A DNA stretch of 64,000 nt. Origin: Devosia faecipullorum (GTDB lineage Bacteria; Pseudomonadota; Alphaproteobacteria; Rhizobiales; Devosiaceae). The position numbers were made by a program, and so were the translations under genes. The notes beneath the pieces are model-generated. The model saw nothing but the letters and a program-made list of their open reading frames with translations, made no database searches and was not told the origin of the DNA. The stretch spans positions 689,505 through 753,504 of the forward strand of contig NZ_JACDXV010000002.1 in assembly GCF_015158295.1 (NCBI RefSeq), written 5' to 3'. Position 1 is the stretch's first letter. Each line of letters starts with the position of its first letter. Positions 8,715-16,867 of this stretch are shown one piece after another.

Positions 8715-9989
8715 TCAGTCGATCAGCAATTGCACCTTGAGGCTCTCGTCGAAAGACCAGCCGCCCAGCGCCAGCAGGCGGCCTTCGGCGTCGTGGACCA
8801 TGGGGGCGGTGCGGATGGCTTCCGCGGGCGTCGTCACCTTGAAGCCCAAAAGCGGCTCGAGCCGGTGGCGCGGCATGAAATCGGCGGCGCTGACCGTGAG
8901 CGCGCCTTTCTCGCCGGTGCTGGCGATGTGGAAGCGGTCGTCCCAGACCAGCACGCTGCCGGCGGCAAGGCTTTGCGGTTCCGGCAGAGCGCGTCCGGGC
9001 TCGCGGGCGAGGGTGATCATGTCCCCCTTCAGCCGGATCACCGCGCCCATCAGCGTGGCGCCACGGGGCAGGTCACGGGCGACAAGCTGATCATAGAGCC
9101 GTTCGACCTGCCCGAGGGCGCGCGGTTTCTGGCGGCCGCCGACAATATTGAGAGCCCGTCCCAGAACGCGCCGGCCAATGGCCGGGCTCAGCGCCAGCAG
9201 CGCGGCATGGGCGAGCGTGGCGGCGCCGAACCCGTCGAGTCGCACCAATTCCTCGAAACCGGCTTCGGCCATCTGCGCGAGCGCGGCGTCGGCCTCGCCC
9301 ATGCGGGCGGCGAAGCGGGCCAGGGCCGCGCCGTCCAGTCCCTGTGCAGCGAGCGATGGCAGCATTTTGCGCCAGCGCACCCGTTCATAGCGGACATCGT
9401 CGTTGGAGGGATCGAGGGCAGGGTTCATGCCCGCCGTTTCCACCAAAGCGGCGAGCGCCGAAGGCTCGACATCGAGCAGGGGGCGGAATACCCGCACGCC
9501 CTCAACGGTGGAAAATTGCGTCATGCCGCGCAACCCTTCGAGACCGCTGCCATGGGCAAGGCGCATCAGCACGGTCTCGGCCTGGTCCTGGCGATGATGG
9601 GCGGTCAGCAACAGGGTCGCGCCATCCGCGTGCATGGCCTCTCCGATCAGCGCATAGCGCGCCTGCCGGGCGGCTTCGGAAATGCCGGTAGCGGGCTTTT
9701 CTCCGGTCCAGACGAGGCCACGGGCGGGAATGTTCAGTTCGCCGGCCCGGGCCAGCACCATGGCGACTTCGTCGCCGCTTTCGGGGCGCAGGCCATGGTC
9801 GAGGCTATAGACGAAAAGCTCTGGCGGATGCTCGATGCCGCCGGCCCAGCGATGGGCCAGAAGCAGCAGCGCCAGGCTGTCCGGCCCGCCGGATACGGCC
9901 AGGCCAATGGCGGGCTCGCCTTGCGCCGGCGCGAATAGGCGCGCCAACGCTTCGGGATCACCCAGATCGGGGGTCAGGCCGGAGGACAT
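8715..9989 (-). CDS. tilS: tRNA(Ile)-lysidine synthase
   Basis: A PP-loop ATPase with the signature SGGPDSLALLLLAH near residue 34, followed by the TilS-typical LLTAHHRQDQAETVLMRL. It adenylates and lysinylates C34 of tRNA-Ile(CAU) so that it reads AUA, an essential step. At 424 residues it has the C-terminal specificity domain. It overlaps the end of cpoB by 16 bases on the same strand, a common alphaproteobacterial arrangement (pal-cpoB-tilS) implying translational coupling. Confidence 0.93.
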   Translation of the reverse strand: MSSGLTPDLGDPEALARLFAPAQGEPAIGLAVSGGPDSLALLLLAHRWAGGIEHPPELFVYSLDHGLRPESGDEVAMVLARAGELNIPARGLVWTGEKPATGISEAARQARYALIGEAMHADGATLLLTAHHRQDQAETVLMRLAHGSGLEGLRGMTQFSTVEGVRVFRPLLDVEPSALAALVETAGMNPALDPSNDDVRYERVRWRKMLPSLAAQGLDGAALARFAARMGEADAALAQMAEAGFEELVRLDGFGAATLAHAALLALSPAIGRRVLGRALNIVGGRQKPRALGQVERLYDQLVARDLPRGATLMGAVIRLKGDMITLAREPGRALPEPQSLAAGSVLVWDDRFHIASTGEKGALTVSAADFMPRHRLEPLLGFKVTTPAEAIRTAPMVHDAEGRLLALGGWSFDESLKVQLLID

Positions 9990-10942
9990 TCGGCTCTGGT
10001 CTTCTCCTCGTTCACCCGCGCTCGAAACGCCGGAATGGTGTCGGTATAGCGCCGGTCGATCTCGGCAAAGGTGCGGCAGGCGGTTTCGCGTTCGCCGACG
10101 CCGGACAGCGACATGCCCAGCTTGAGCAGCAGGTCGGGCGCTCGGGGATGGTCGGGATATTTCTGATAGGCTTCCACCAGAATGTCGGCCGCCTCGGCAT
10201 AGGCCGAGCGCGCCATCAGCGCCTCACCCAGCCAATTGGCTGCGTCCGCGCCCTGCGGGCTATCGGGGTAAAGCTCGATGAATTGGCCGAATTGCTGTTC
10301 GGCGAAGTCGTAATCGCCGCCGATCAGCGCTTCATAGCCGGCACGAAACTGCGCATCCGCGTCGGCATTGTCGGCGGCAGTGGCGCGCGGATCATAGCTC
10401 AGATTGAGCGGCTGGCCGGTGACGAGGTCGATGGCGCCGTCCTGGCCGGTGCCCAGAAGAGGGTCGGCGGACTCGCCCAGCGAGCCGTCGTCGAAGGAGG
10501 GGTCGAATTCCTGTTCGCCGGGCAGCGGCTTTACGCCCTGTTCGGGAATTATCGTGGGGCGAGCGTCGTCTTCGCCAAGGGGGGCCGGGTTCTGCGGCAA
10601 CGCCTCAGGCCGCGTCGCGCCGCCTGCTTGGGTTGCCGCCTCAGTTTTTCCCCCAGCACCGCCTTCCAGTTGCTGGAAGCGGAATTCGCTGTCTTCGGAC
10701 AGGCGGTTGAGGATTTCCTGCAATTGGGTGAGCTGGAAGGTCAGGCCCTCGACCTGGCCATTGAGCACGCGAATCTGTTCCTCGAGCTGCTGGATGCGCA
10801 CCAGCAATTGTGCGCTGTCGGCCTGGGCGACCAGAATGCCGCCGGCGGGCAAGGGCTGGGCCTGCACCGCACCGGCCCCCAGACCCAGACAGAGCGTGCA
10901 CAAAGCCACGCTGCCCCACTTCGTAAATCGTCCTCGTGTCAA
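9974..10942 (-). CDS. cpoB: Cell division coordinator CpoB (Tol-Pal system protein YbgF)
   Basis: A secreted periplasmic protein with a signal peptide ending near AVQAQ, a short trimerising coiled coil (VRIQQLEEQIRVLNGQ), a Pro/Glu-rich linker and C-terminal TPR repeats (QFRAGYEALIGGDYDFAEQQF onward). CpoB links peptidoglycan synthesis to outer-membrane constriction through TolA and PBP1B. I chose TTG 10942: GGAG lies eight bases upstream and the signal peptide then begins at once. A longer start at TTG 11017 falls inside the tail of the pal terminator. It follows pal and precedes tilS on the same strand. Confidence 0.88.
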   Translation of the reverse strand: MTRGRFTKWGSVALCTLCLGLGAGAVQAQPLPAGGILVAQADSAQLLVRIQQLEEQIRVLNGQVEGLTFQLTQLQEILNRLSEDSEFRFQQLEGGAGGKTEAATQAGGATRPEALPQNPAPLGEDDARPTIIPEQGVKPLPGEQEFDPSFDDGSLGESADPLLGTGQDGAIDLVTGQPLNLSYDPRATAADNADADAQFRAGYEALIGGDYDFAEQQFGQFIELYPDSPQGADAANWLGEALMARSAYAEAADILVEAYQKYPDHPRAPDLLLKLGMSLSGVGERETACRTFAEIDRRYTDTIPAFRARVNEEKTRAECPPA

Positions 10943-11014
10943 CGCATCAACTCCAATGCTGCCATTGCGGCCAAGATGGATACTTTCCGCTCGCCGATAA
11001 AGACCAATTTTGGT

Positions 11015-11055
11015 CAAAAGAAAGCGCCCGGGCCTTTTGAGGGGCTCCGGGCGCT
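11015..11055 (-). terminator. Intrinsic terminator after pal
   Basis: Minus-strand stem AGCGCCCGG / CCGGGCGCT (arms 11047-11055 and 11023-11031) is followed by TTTCTTTT. It lies between the pal stop and the cpoB start, so cpoB-tilS probably have partly separate expression. Confidence 0.7.
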
Positions 11056-11116
11056 CTTGCCTCCAGTTTGCACTGGATGGGGGCGGCTTTCCGGCGTGCC
11101 CGGAAAGCCTGGTCTT

Positions 11117-11611
11117 TTACTGGACCACGGTGACCGCGCGGCGGTTCTGGCTCCAGCAGGAGATGTCGTTACAGATGGCGACCGGGCGTTCCTTGCCAAA
11201 GGACTGACTGGTGATGCGCTGGGCGTTGACGCCGCGGCTGACCAAATAGTTGACCACGATGGAGGAGCGGCGGGCGCCCAGCGCGATATTGTATTCGCGG
11301 GTGCCGCGCTCGTCGGCATGGCCTTCGATCATGATGCGGTAATTGGGATATTGGTTGAGCCACTGGGCCTGCTTGTCGAGCGTGGCCATGGCTTCGCTGG
11401 TCAGCGAGCTGGAATCGGTGGTGAAGAACACCCGGTCACCGACGGTGACGATGAATTCCTGCTGGCTGCCGGGCGCGCCGGCGCCGGTATTGCCAACGCC
11501 GGTCAAGCCGACATTGTCGGTGGCGGAACGGGAACAGGCGGCAAGGACGACGACGAAAAGCATCATCGCGGCAGCGCGCATTACAGTATTGATAGGTGCG
11601 GGGATGACCAC
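11117..11611 (-). CDS. pal: Peptidoglycan-associated lipoprotein Pal
   Basis: A lipoprotein signal peptide ends in the lipobox LAAC, followed by a short linker and an OmpA-like peptidoglycan-binding domain (IMIEGHADERGTREYNIALG, then ALGARRSSIV). Pal anchors the outer membrane to peptidoglycan and partners TolB. GTG 11611 is favoured because AGGAG stands six bases upstream and the signal peptide then has 26 residues; ATG 11581 is the alternative. In this genome pal-cpoB is separated by more than 20 kb from tolQRAB (34035-37676). Confidence 0.94.
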   Translation of the reverse strand: MVIPAPINTVMRAAAMMLFVVVLAACSRSATDNVGLTGVGNTGAGAPGSQQEFIVTVGDRVFFTTDSSSLTSEAMATLDKQAQWLNQYPNYRIMIEGHADERGTREYNIALGARRSSIVVNYLVSRGVNAQRITSQSFGKERPVAICNDISCWSQNRRAVTVVQ

Positions 11612-11845
11612 GTGAGGCTCCTGAAAGCTTGCAATCTTAGGCGCAGCATTTACCGCGCTTAATCTTAAAAGCGCGTGTCCTGGCATGGTTAATCTTTGCC
11701 TATTGCGGCGTGGATGTGGCGGGAATCCTGGCTTTTCTGTGGCGTTGCCGATTGGTCACAAAAGATGTGATCGCCGCCGTTAAGGTTAAGGGGCCGGGCC
11801 CGCGCGCTTCGCCCGATCCCCGGATCGCAATTTCCCCGCCCCTTT

Positions 11846-11921
11846 GTCATTGCCCGGCCCGTCCGGGCAATCCAGCTTTGCCGCGCGATCTCATGGGCCA
11901 CCCGGGCAAGCCCTGCGGGAC
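11846..11921. repeat. REP-like intergenic repeat, copy A
   Basis: The segment starts GTCATTGCCCGG and contains GTCCGGGCAATCCA and GGGCCACCCGGGCAAGCC. A second copy with the same block order lies at 21859-21934. Each copy can fold into two small hairpins (TTGCCcgg/ccGGGCAA and CCCGG/GGG types). It resembles the short palindromic repeats seen between genes in Hyphomicrobiales. The rest of the 338-base gap (11612-11949), upstream of pal, shows no gene. Confidence 0.6.
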
Positions 11922-11949
11922 GCCAATGGGAGGCGGCGTTATGCAGGCA

Positions 11950-12975
11950 TCACCCTTCCGTCAGCTTGAACTCGATGCGCCTATTGCGCCGATAGGCTTC
12001 GTCGTTCTCGGCCGGATCGAGGGGAGCGAATTCGCCGAAGCCGGCGGCGACCAGCCGGGCCGGGGGGACGCCGCGCGACACCAGATATTGGGCCACCGAA
12101 ATGGCGCGGGCCGCCGACAATTCCCAGTTCGAAGGGAAGCGCGCATTGGAAATGGGGCGGATATCGGTATGCCCGTCGATGCGCAGCACCCAATTGATGT
12201 CGGGGGGGATTTCCTGTTCGAGCTGCAGAATGGCGTCGGCCAGGGCATCCAGTTCGGGCAGGCCAGTGGCGGCGATGTCGGCCTGTCCGGGCGCGAACAG
12301 CACTTCGGACTGGAAGACGAAGCGGTCGCCGACGACGCGCACATCGGCGCGGTTTTCGAGGATCTGACGCAGCCGTCCGAAAAAGTCCGAGCGGTAGCGT
12401 GAGAGGTCCTGCACTCTTTGCGCCAGCGCCAGATTGAGCCTTCGTCCCAGGTCGGCGATCTGGGTGCGGCTTTCGGTATCGCGCAATTCGGAGGCTTCGA
12501 GCGCCGCTTCGAGCGCGCCGATCTGCATGCGCAGGGCGGCCAATTGCTGGTTGAGCAGGGCCACCTGCGCATTGGCTTCTTCGGAGAGGCGTTCGGCGGC
12601 CAAAAGGTCCGATTGCAGGCCGGCAATGGCGTCATCGCGGTCACCAAGGCCCGAACCGATGCCGGCAAGCTGGCCCTGCAGGCTCTGGTTTTCCGCTTCG
12701 GCGCCGGCCAGAGTGGCGGTGAGCGTCGCCAATTGCGCGGTCAGATCGTCCGAGCCGGCGCGTTCGAGTTGCAGCAATTCGGTCAATTCGGCGATCTGGC
12801 TGTTGAGCCGGGCCAAAGCGGTGTCCCGCCCCTGGATTTCCTGGCCGAGGAAAAACTGGGTCAGCATGAACAGGCTGAGCATGAAGATGATGACGAGCAA
12901 CAGGCTCGACAGCGCATCGACGAAGCCGGGCCAGTAATTGGCCTCCTGCCGGCGGCGGGAACGGGCGCCGGGCAT
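11950..12975 (-). CDS. MotB/OmpA-like cell-wall-binding protein with long coiled coil
   Basis: A 341-residue protein with an Arg-rich cytoplasmic start and one N-terminal transmembrane helix whose entry contains an Asp (FVDALSSLLLVIIFML), like the proton-carrying Asp of MotB. A coiled coil follows (about residues 50-205, heptad-like Leu/Ala/Gln), then a C-terminal OmpA-like peptidoglycan-binding domain (LRIDGHTDIRPI, NWELSAARAISVAQYL). It starts three bases after the MotA/ExbB-like gene stop on the same strand. Together they look like a proton-driven stator-type complex. No flagellar genes are nearby. Function is unknown. Confidence 0.82.
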   Translation of the reverse strand: MPGARSRRRQEANYWPGFVDALSSLLLVIIFMLSLFMLTQFFLGQEIQGRDTALARLNSQIAELTELLQLERAGSDDLTAQLATLTATLAGAEAENQSLQGQLAGIGSGLGDRDDAIAGLQSDLLAAERLSEEANAQVALLNQQLAALRMQIGALEAALEASELRDTESRTQIADLGRRLNLALAQRVQDLSRYRSDFFGRLRQILENRADVRVVGDRFVFQSEVLFAPGQADIAATGLPELDALADAILQLEQEIPPDINWVLRIDGHTDIRPISNARFPSNWELSAARAISVAQYLVSRGVPPARLVAAGFGEFAPLDPAENDEAYRRNRRIEFKLTEG

Positions 12976-12978
12976 GGG

Positions 12979-13965
12979 CTAGTTCCGCCGCTCGTTGTCG
13001 TCTTCGTTGAGCATGGCTTCGATCAGGTCGCGCAGGCGCTTGTTGGTCTCGCCCTGCTCATTGATATATTTGCGCAGGTCGTCCTGTTCGGTGCGGATAT
13101 GCTTGACCAGCCCGTCAATGCCGCGGGCCAGTTCGGCCATGGCGCGAATGGCGTTCTGGGACGAATTCTGGTTCTGGTTGGAGGCGCCCAGCTTGTCCAC
13201 CAGCGCCTGAATGTCGGGGCCGCCGGCATTGGCCTGCATGGCGGTGAGCGGGTGATCCAGTTCGGTCATCGAGGTCATCCAGTCCTCGAGGTCGGTGTAG
13301 AAGGCATTCTGCGCCTGGCTGGTCTGGAGATCGAGAAAGCCGAGGACCAGCGAGCCGGAAAGGCCGAACAGCGAGGAGGAGAAGGCCGTGCCCATGCCGC
13401 CGAGCGGGGCGACCAGGCCCTCGCGCAGATTGGTGAACAGCGTCGTCGAATCTCCCGCCGTCACGTCCAGCGCATTGATGACCGCGCTAACCGAGGTGAC
13501 GGTTTCGAGCAGACCGTAAAAGGTGCCGAGCAGGCCGAGAAACACCAGCAGGCCGGTGAGATAGCGTGAAGTGTCCTTGGCCTCGTCCAGCCTGTTGCCC
13601 ACCGAATCCAGGATCGAGCGCATGGAGGAGGGGGTGATGATGGCTTCCCCGATCCGCTCGCGCAGGATGCCAGCCACCGGGGCGAGCAGGATGGGCGGGC
13701 GCACATTGGATACAGTGCCGTCCTGCAGGGAATTGACCCATTTCACTTCCGGAAACAGGCGGAAAATCTGCCGGAAACTGAGGAAGATGCCGATCGCCAG
13801 GGTGAAGAAGATCAGCGAATTGATGAAGGGATTGGCCCAGAAGAAGGTGATGATGGTGGAAAACAGGATGGCCGCCACCAGCGCCACCAGCACCAGGAAG
13901 ATCACGATCTTGACCAGGTAAACGGCCGGGCTGCCGAGATGATAGGGATCGTAAGCTTGCGTCAT
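12979..13965 (-). CDS. MotA/TolQ/ExbB-family proton channel-like protein
   Basis: A 328-residue inner-membrane protein. Two N-terminal hydrophobic helices (residues 15-65) are followed by a cytoplasmic segment and two family-typical helices: LTGLLVFLGLLGTFYGLLET and the segment PLGGMGTAFSSSLFGLSGSL. The C-terminus (residues 255-328) is charged and probably helical. The ATG at 13965 has AAGG nine bases upstream. It precedes a MotB/OmpA-like partner and would form the channel subunits around that protein's single helix. The pair also recalls ZorA/ZorB of Zorya, but the effector genes are missing here. Confidence 0.8.
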   Translation of the reverse strand: MTQAYDPYHLGSPAVYLVKIVIFLVLVALVAAILFSTIITFFWANPFINSLIFFTLAIGIFLSFRQIFRLFPEVKWVNSLQDGTVSNVRPPILLAPVAGILRERIGEAIITPSSMRSILDSVGNRLDEAKDTSRYLTGLLVFLGLLGTFYGLLETVTSVSAVINALDVTAGDSTTLFTNLREGLVAPLGGMGTAFSSSLFGLSGSLVLGFLDLQTSQAQNAFYTDLEDWMTSMTELDHPLTAMQANAGGPDIQALVDKLGASNQNQNSSQNAIRAMAELARGIDGLVKHIRTEQDDLRKYINEQGETNKRLRDLIEAMLNEDDNERRN

Positions 13966-14079
13966 CTTGCCGAACCTTGCCCCTTCTCAGCAAATCAACC
14001 GCCCCCGAGTCTAGAGGCGGCTGAAAGGCGTGACAATGGAAAAGGTTAACGCCTCACAGCGGCGGCAATGCGGCCAGCG

Positions 14080-14874
14080 CTACTGAATGGGGCGCAGGGC
14101 CTTGAGCAGCGCGCCATGCAGGGCCTCGTTGCCCGCGACCACCTGGCCATTGGCCACCGAGCCGGGCTGGCCGGCATAGTCGGAGACGAGGCCGCCAGCT
14201 TCGCGGACCATGAGGAAGCCCGCGGCGACGTCCCAGGGCTTGAGGCCCGATTCCCACAAGGCGTCGTAGCGGCCGGTGGCAAGCCAGGCCATGTCGAGAC
14301 AGATCGAGCCGGAGCGGCGAATACCGGCCACGGCGGGATTGATGGCGGCAAGCTGGCGCAATTGCAGCGTGTCATTGGCCGTGCCCTGGGTCTTGATGCC
14401 GGTGGCGACCACCGCGTCAGACAGGTGGCGGCGATTGGCGACGCGCAGGCGCTTGCGGTCGGCGAGCCAGGCGCCACCACCCTTTTCGGCGGTGAACAAC
14501 TCGTCCATGATCGGATTGTAGATCACCGAAGCGACGATCTCGTCGCCGCGTTGCAGGGCGATGGCCACGGCAAAGAGCGGGATCGAGTGCAGGAAATTGG
14601 TCGTGCCGTCGAGCGGATCGATGATCCAGGTATGCTGGCCGTCGCTGCCCGCGACCTCGCCACCCTCTTCCATGAGGAAGGCATAGGTGGGGCGGGCCTT
14701 GCGCAGGTCATCGAAAATGATCTGCTCGGCGCGCAGGTCGGCCTTGGAGACGAAATCCGCCGGGCCCTTGCGCGAAACCTGCAAATTCTCGACTTCGTTG
14801 AAATCGCGGCTCAGCGACTTACCGGCCTTGATGGCGGCATTGACCATGACGTTGAGAAGGGCGGAACGCGCCAT
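14080..14874 (-). CDS. suhB: Inositol monophosphatase family protein
   Basis: Metal-site motifs of the family are intact: the MEEGGE pair, WIIDPLDGTTNFLH, and the C-terminal WDVAAGFLMVREAGG. The length, 264 residues, is typical. Family members hydrolyse myo-inositol-1-phosphate and related sugar phosphates with Mg2+, and SuhB also has rRNA-processing roles in some bacteria. It stands between the Sel1-repeat gene and the MotA-like gene on the same strand. The gene symbol is by family similarity only. Confidence 0.88.
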   Translation of the reverse strand: MARSALLNVMVNAAIKAGKSLSRDFNEVENLQVSRKGPADFVSKADLRAEQIIFDDLRKARPTYAFLMEEGGEVAGSDGQHTWIIDPLDGTTNFLHSIPLFAVAIALQRGDEIVASVIYNPIMDELFTAEKGGGAWLADRKRLRVANRRHLSDAVVATGIKTQGTANDTLQLRQLAAINPAVAGIRRSGSICLDMAWLATGRYDALWESGLKPWDVAAGFLMVREAGGLVSDYAGQPGSVANGQVVAGNEALHGALLKALRPIQ

Positions 14875-15001
14875 AGGAAGTGCTCATTGGCTCATGCGGC
14901 CCGGCCGGAACGGGGTTTTCCCTGCCGCCCGGCCATGGGATTGGGCATCCCGCCGCTGGTTTCAAGTGTGGCGGGCTTATTGCCCCAGAACGGGGCCCGG
15001 T

Positions 15002-16087
15002 TCAAGGGTCTTGCGTTTCGGTGGGCTCGGCGGGGATGTCCTCGACCGGCTCGGGGGCGTTTTGAGCATTGACCGGGCTGGGCAGGATCGGCGTCGATGT
15101 CGCCGGCGTTTCGACGGAGGGCGACGCTGTCGCCGTGGCACTGGGCGGGGAAGATGGCCAGAAGCGGGCGCGCTCCTCGGCGCGGGCCAATCCATCGCTG
15201 GGCAGCGAGACCAGCAGCCGGTCCAGCGCCGGGTCGGAGAAGCCCTGCCGTCGCGCCAGGGCGCGCCACATCGCAGCGTCCTCGAGGTTGAGCGTTACAC
15301 CCTCGCCCACGGCCAGGAGCTTGGCATAGCGGTTCTGCGCCACGGCATTGCCGGCCTCGGCGGCGCGGGCATACCAGGACGCGGCCTGCTCGACGCTGCG
15401 CGCGACGCCCTGGCCGAGATAGAATAGGGTCGCATAATCGATCTGGGCGTCCACCAGCCCCTGTTCGGCGGCAAGCCCGACATAGCGAGCGCCTTCGGCG
15501 GGATTGGGCGGCAGGCCGGCGCCTTCGAGCAGCATGACGCCGAAATCATATTGGGCTTCGGGCAATTCGGCCTCGGCAGCCTCGCGCATCAATTCGGCGG
15601 CGCGCGCCAGGTTGGGCTCGGCATGGATGCCTTCGACATAGAGCAGCGCCATATTGTATTTGGCCGGGACATAACCGGCCTCGGCGGCGCTGGCGAACAA
15701 TTCGGCCGCGCGCTCGCGATTGCGCGGCACGCCCTGGCCGTTCTGGTACAGCATGGCCAGTTCGAACATGGCCAGCCGGTCGCCATTGCGGGCGGCCAAT
15801 TGATACCAGCCGGCGGCGCGTTCGAGGTTTTGCCCCACGCCCTGGCCCTTGGCATAGATTTCCGCGATCAGCGTCTGGGCGGCGGCGTCGCCTTTTTCGG
15901 CGCGGGGCAGGGCCAGTTCCAGGGCGCTGAGATAATAGCCCATCTGATAGGCGCCATAGGCGGCATCGATCGGATGGCGCGGCCCGAAAATGTCGGTGCT
16001 GATCTGCTCGGCGGCATTGTCCTGCGCCAGGGCCGGCAGTGCCAGGCCCAGCAGCAATGCGACGATCAGCGGCGACCTCGTGATCAT
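15002..16087 (-). CDS. Secreted Sel1-repeat (TPR-like) protein
   Basis: A 361-residue protein with a Sec signal peptide (cleavage after ALA near residue 21) and about six Sel1 repeats of roughly 36 residues (KGDAAAQTLIAEIYAKGQGV, then MFELAMLYQNGQGVPRN). The C-terminal tail is Pro/Ser/Thr-rich and low complexity. Sel1 arrays are protein-protein interaction scaffolds and periplasmic ones often act in envelope biogenesis; the partner here is unknown. The start ATG 16087 overlaps the ThiE-like stop by ATGA, so the two are translationally coupled. Confidence 0.85.
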   Translation of the reverse strand: MITRSPLIVALLLGLALPALAQDNAAEQISTDIFGPRHPIDAAYGAYQMGYYLSALELALPRAEKGDAAAQTLIAEIYAKGQGVGQNLERAAGWYQLAARNGDRLAMFELAMLYQNGQGVPRNRERAAELFASAAEAGYVPAKYNMALLYVEGIHAEPNLARAAELMREAAEAELPEAQYDFGVMLLEGAGLPPNPAEGARYVGLAAEQGLVDAQIDYATLFYLGQGVARSVEQAASWYARAAEAGNAVAQNRYAKLLAVGEGVTLNLEDAAMWRALARRQGFSDPALDRLLVSLPSDGLARAEERARFWPSSPPSATATASPSVETPATSTPILPSPVNAQNAPEPVEDIPAEPTETQDP

Positions 16088-16689
16088 GCCTGCTCCCGCG
16101 TCGCGTGATCGATGGCCAGCAGGGCGGCAGCGGGATTGTCGCTGTTCCAGATCGAATCGGAGAGGGCGACGAATTCGGCGCTGGTCCCCGCCAGTGCCGC
16201 TGCATCGGCGTCGGGCAGCGCATGAACGGCAGGAACTTCGAATGTGTCGGCCCACCATTGGGTCAGTTCCGCTGCCTGCGGATCGGCCTTGCCGTCGAGG
16301 GGGCCGAACAGGACGTAGTCGACATCCAGCTCGCCAAAGCTCATGGCGTCGTGGCGCGACTTGATATTGCCGGCCCCGACAATGGCGCCGGGCTTGAGGG
16401 CAGCCACCGCCTCCCGGATCGCCTGGACGCCGCCCTGGCTGACATGCACGCCATCGGCGCCGAGACCGCGCGCCAGCATGACTTCGTTTTCGAGCAGCAC
16501 GGCGGCGCCCGCCGCCTGCCCGATCTGGATCATACGTTCCGCCAGTTCGGCATAGGCGGCATCGCCCAGCGTGCCGCGGCGCACCAGCAGGGCGGCAATT
16601 TCGGGGCCGGTCAATACCTGCATCAGCAGCCGCGAAAACGCGGCTGGGTCGGCATCGGCGGGAGTGATGAGGTAGAGCAGCGGCGCCAT
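16084..16689 (-). CDS. thiE: Thiamine phosphate synthase / TenI-like protein
   Basis: A TIM-barrel protein of about 201 residues with LYLITPAD at the start, GADGVHVSQGG (diphosphate/pyrimidine binding region), IVGAGNIKSRHDAM and DYVLFGPLDGK, all ThiE-superfamily landmarks. ThiE joins the pyrimidine and thiazole halves of thiamine, while TenI-like members aromatise the thiazole. No thi neighbours are present and some ThiE positions are altered, so the exact reaction is uncertain. ATG 16689 is chosen over TTG 16701. It is coupled to the downstream Sel1 gene. Confidence 0.75.
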   Translation of the reverse strand: MAPLLYLITPADADPAAFSRLLMQVLTGPEIAALLVRRGTLGDAAYAELAERMIQIGQAAGAAVLLENEVMLARGLGADGVHVSQGGVQAIREAVAALKPGAIVGAGNIKSRHDAMSFGELDVDYVLFGPLDGKADPQAAELTQWWADTFEVPAVHALPDADAAALAGTSAEFVALSDSIWNSDNPAAALLAIDHATREQA

Positions 16690-16807
16690 GGCGTTTCCCA
16701 ATTGCAGGCAAGTTCCCTATTTGGCCATTTTGGCGACAAAGGGACAGAACCCATTAGGGGCTGCACGGTGCGGACGCAATGGTGGCGCGTGCTTTCCGCC
16801 AACGAGA

Positions 16808-16839
16808 AGGCGCGCGTTCCGGGAGGGAAACGCGCGCCT
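16808..16839 (-). terminator. Intrinsic terminator-like hairpin after fba
   Basis: An 11-bp perfect stem AGGCGCGCGTT / AACGCGCGCCT with a 10-base loop lies about 30 bases after the aldolase stop. The minus-strand tail is TCTCGTT, only moderately U-rich. Confidence 0.6.
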
Positions 16840-16867
16840 GTTCCGGCTTGGGAGAACCGGTAGGGGG

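Noticed and set aside
11950..13965. MotA/MotB-like pair as a Zorya defence system
   Set aside because: ZorC/ZorD/ZorE-type helicase or nuclease genes are absent; neighbours are pal and suhB, core genes.
15002..16711. 569-residue protein covering the Sel1 gene and its upstream frame
   Set aside because: The first about 208 codons are an off-frame reading of the ThiE-like gene; a signal peptide and ATG at 16087 mark the real start.
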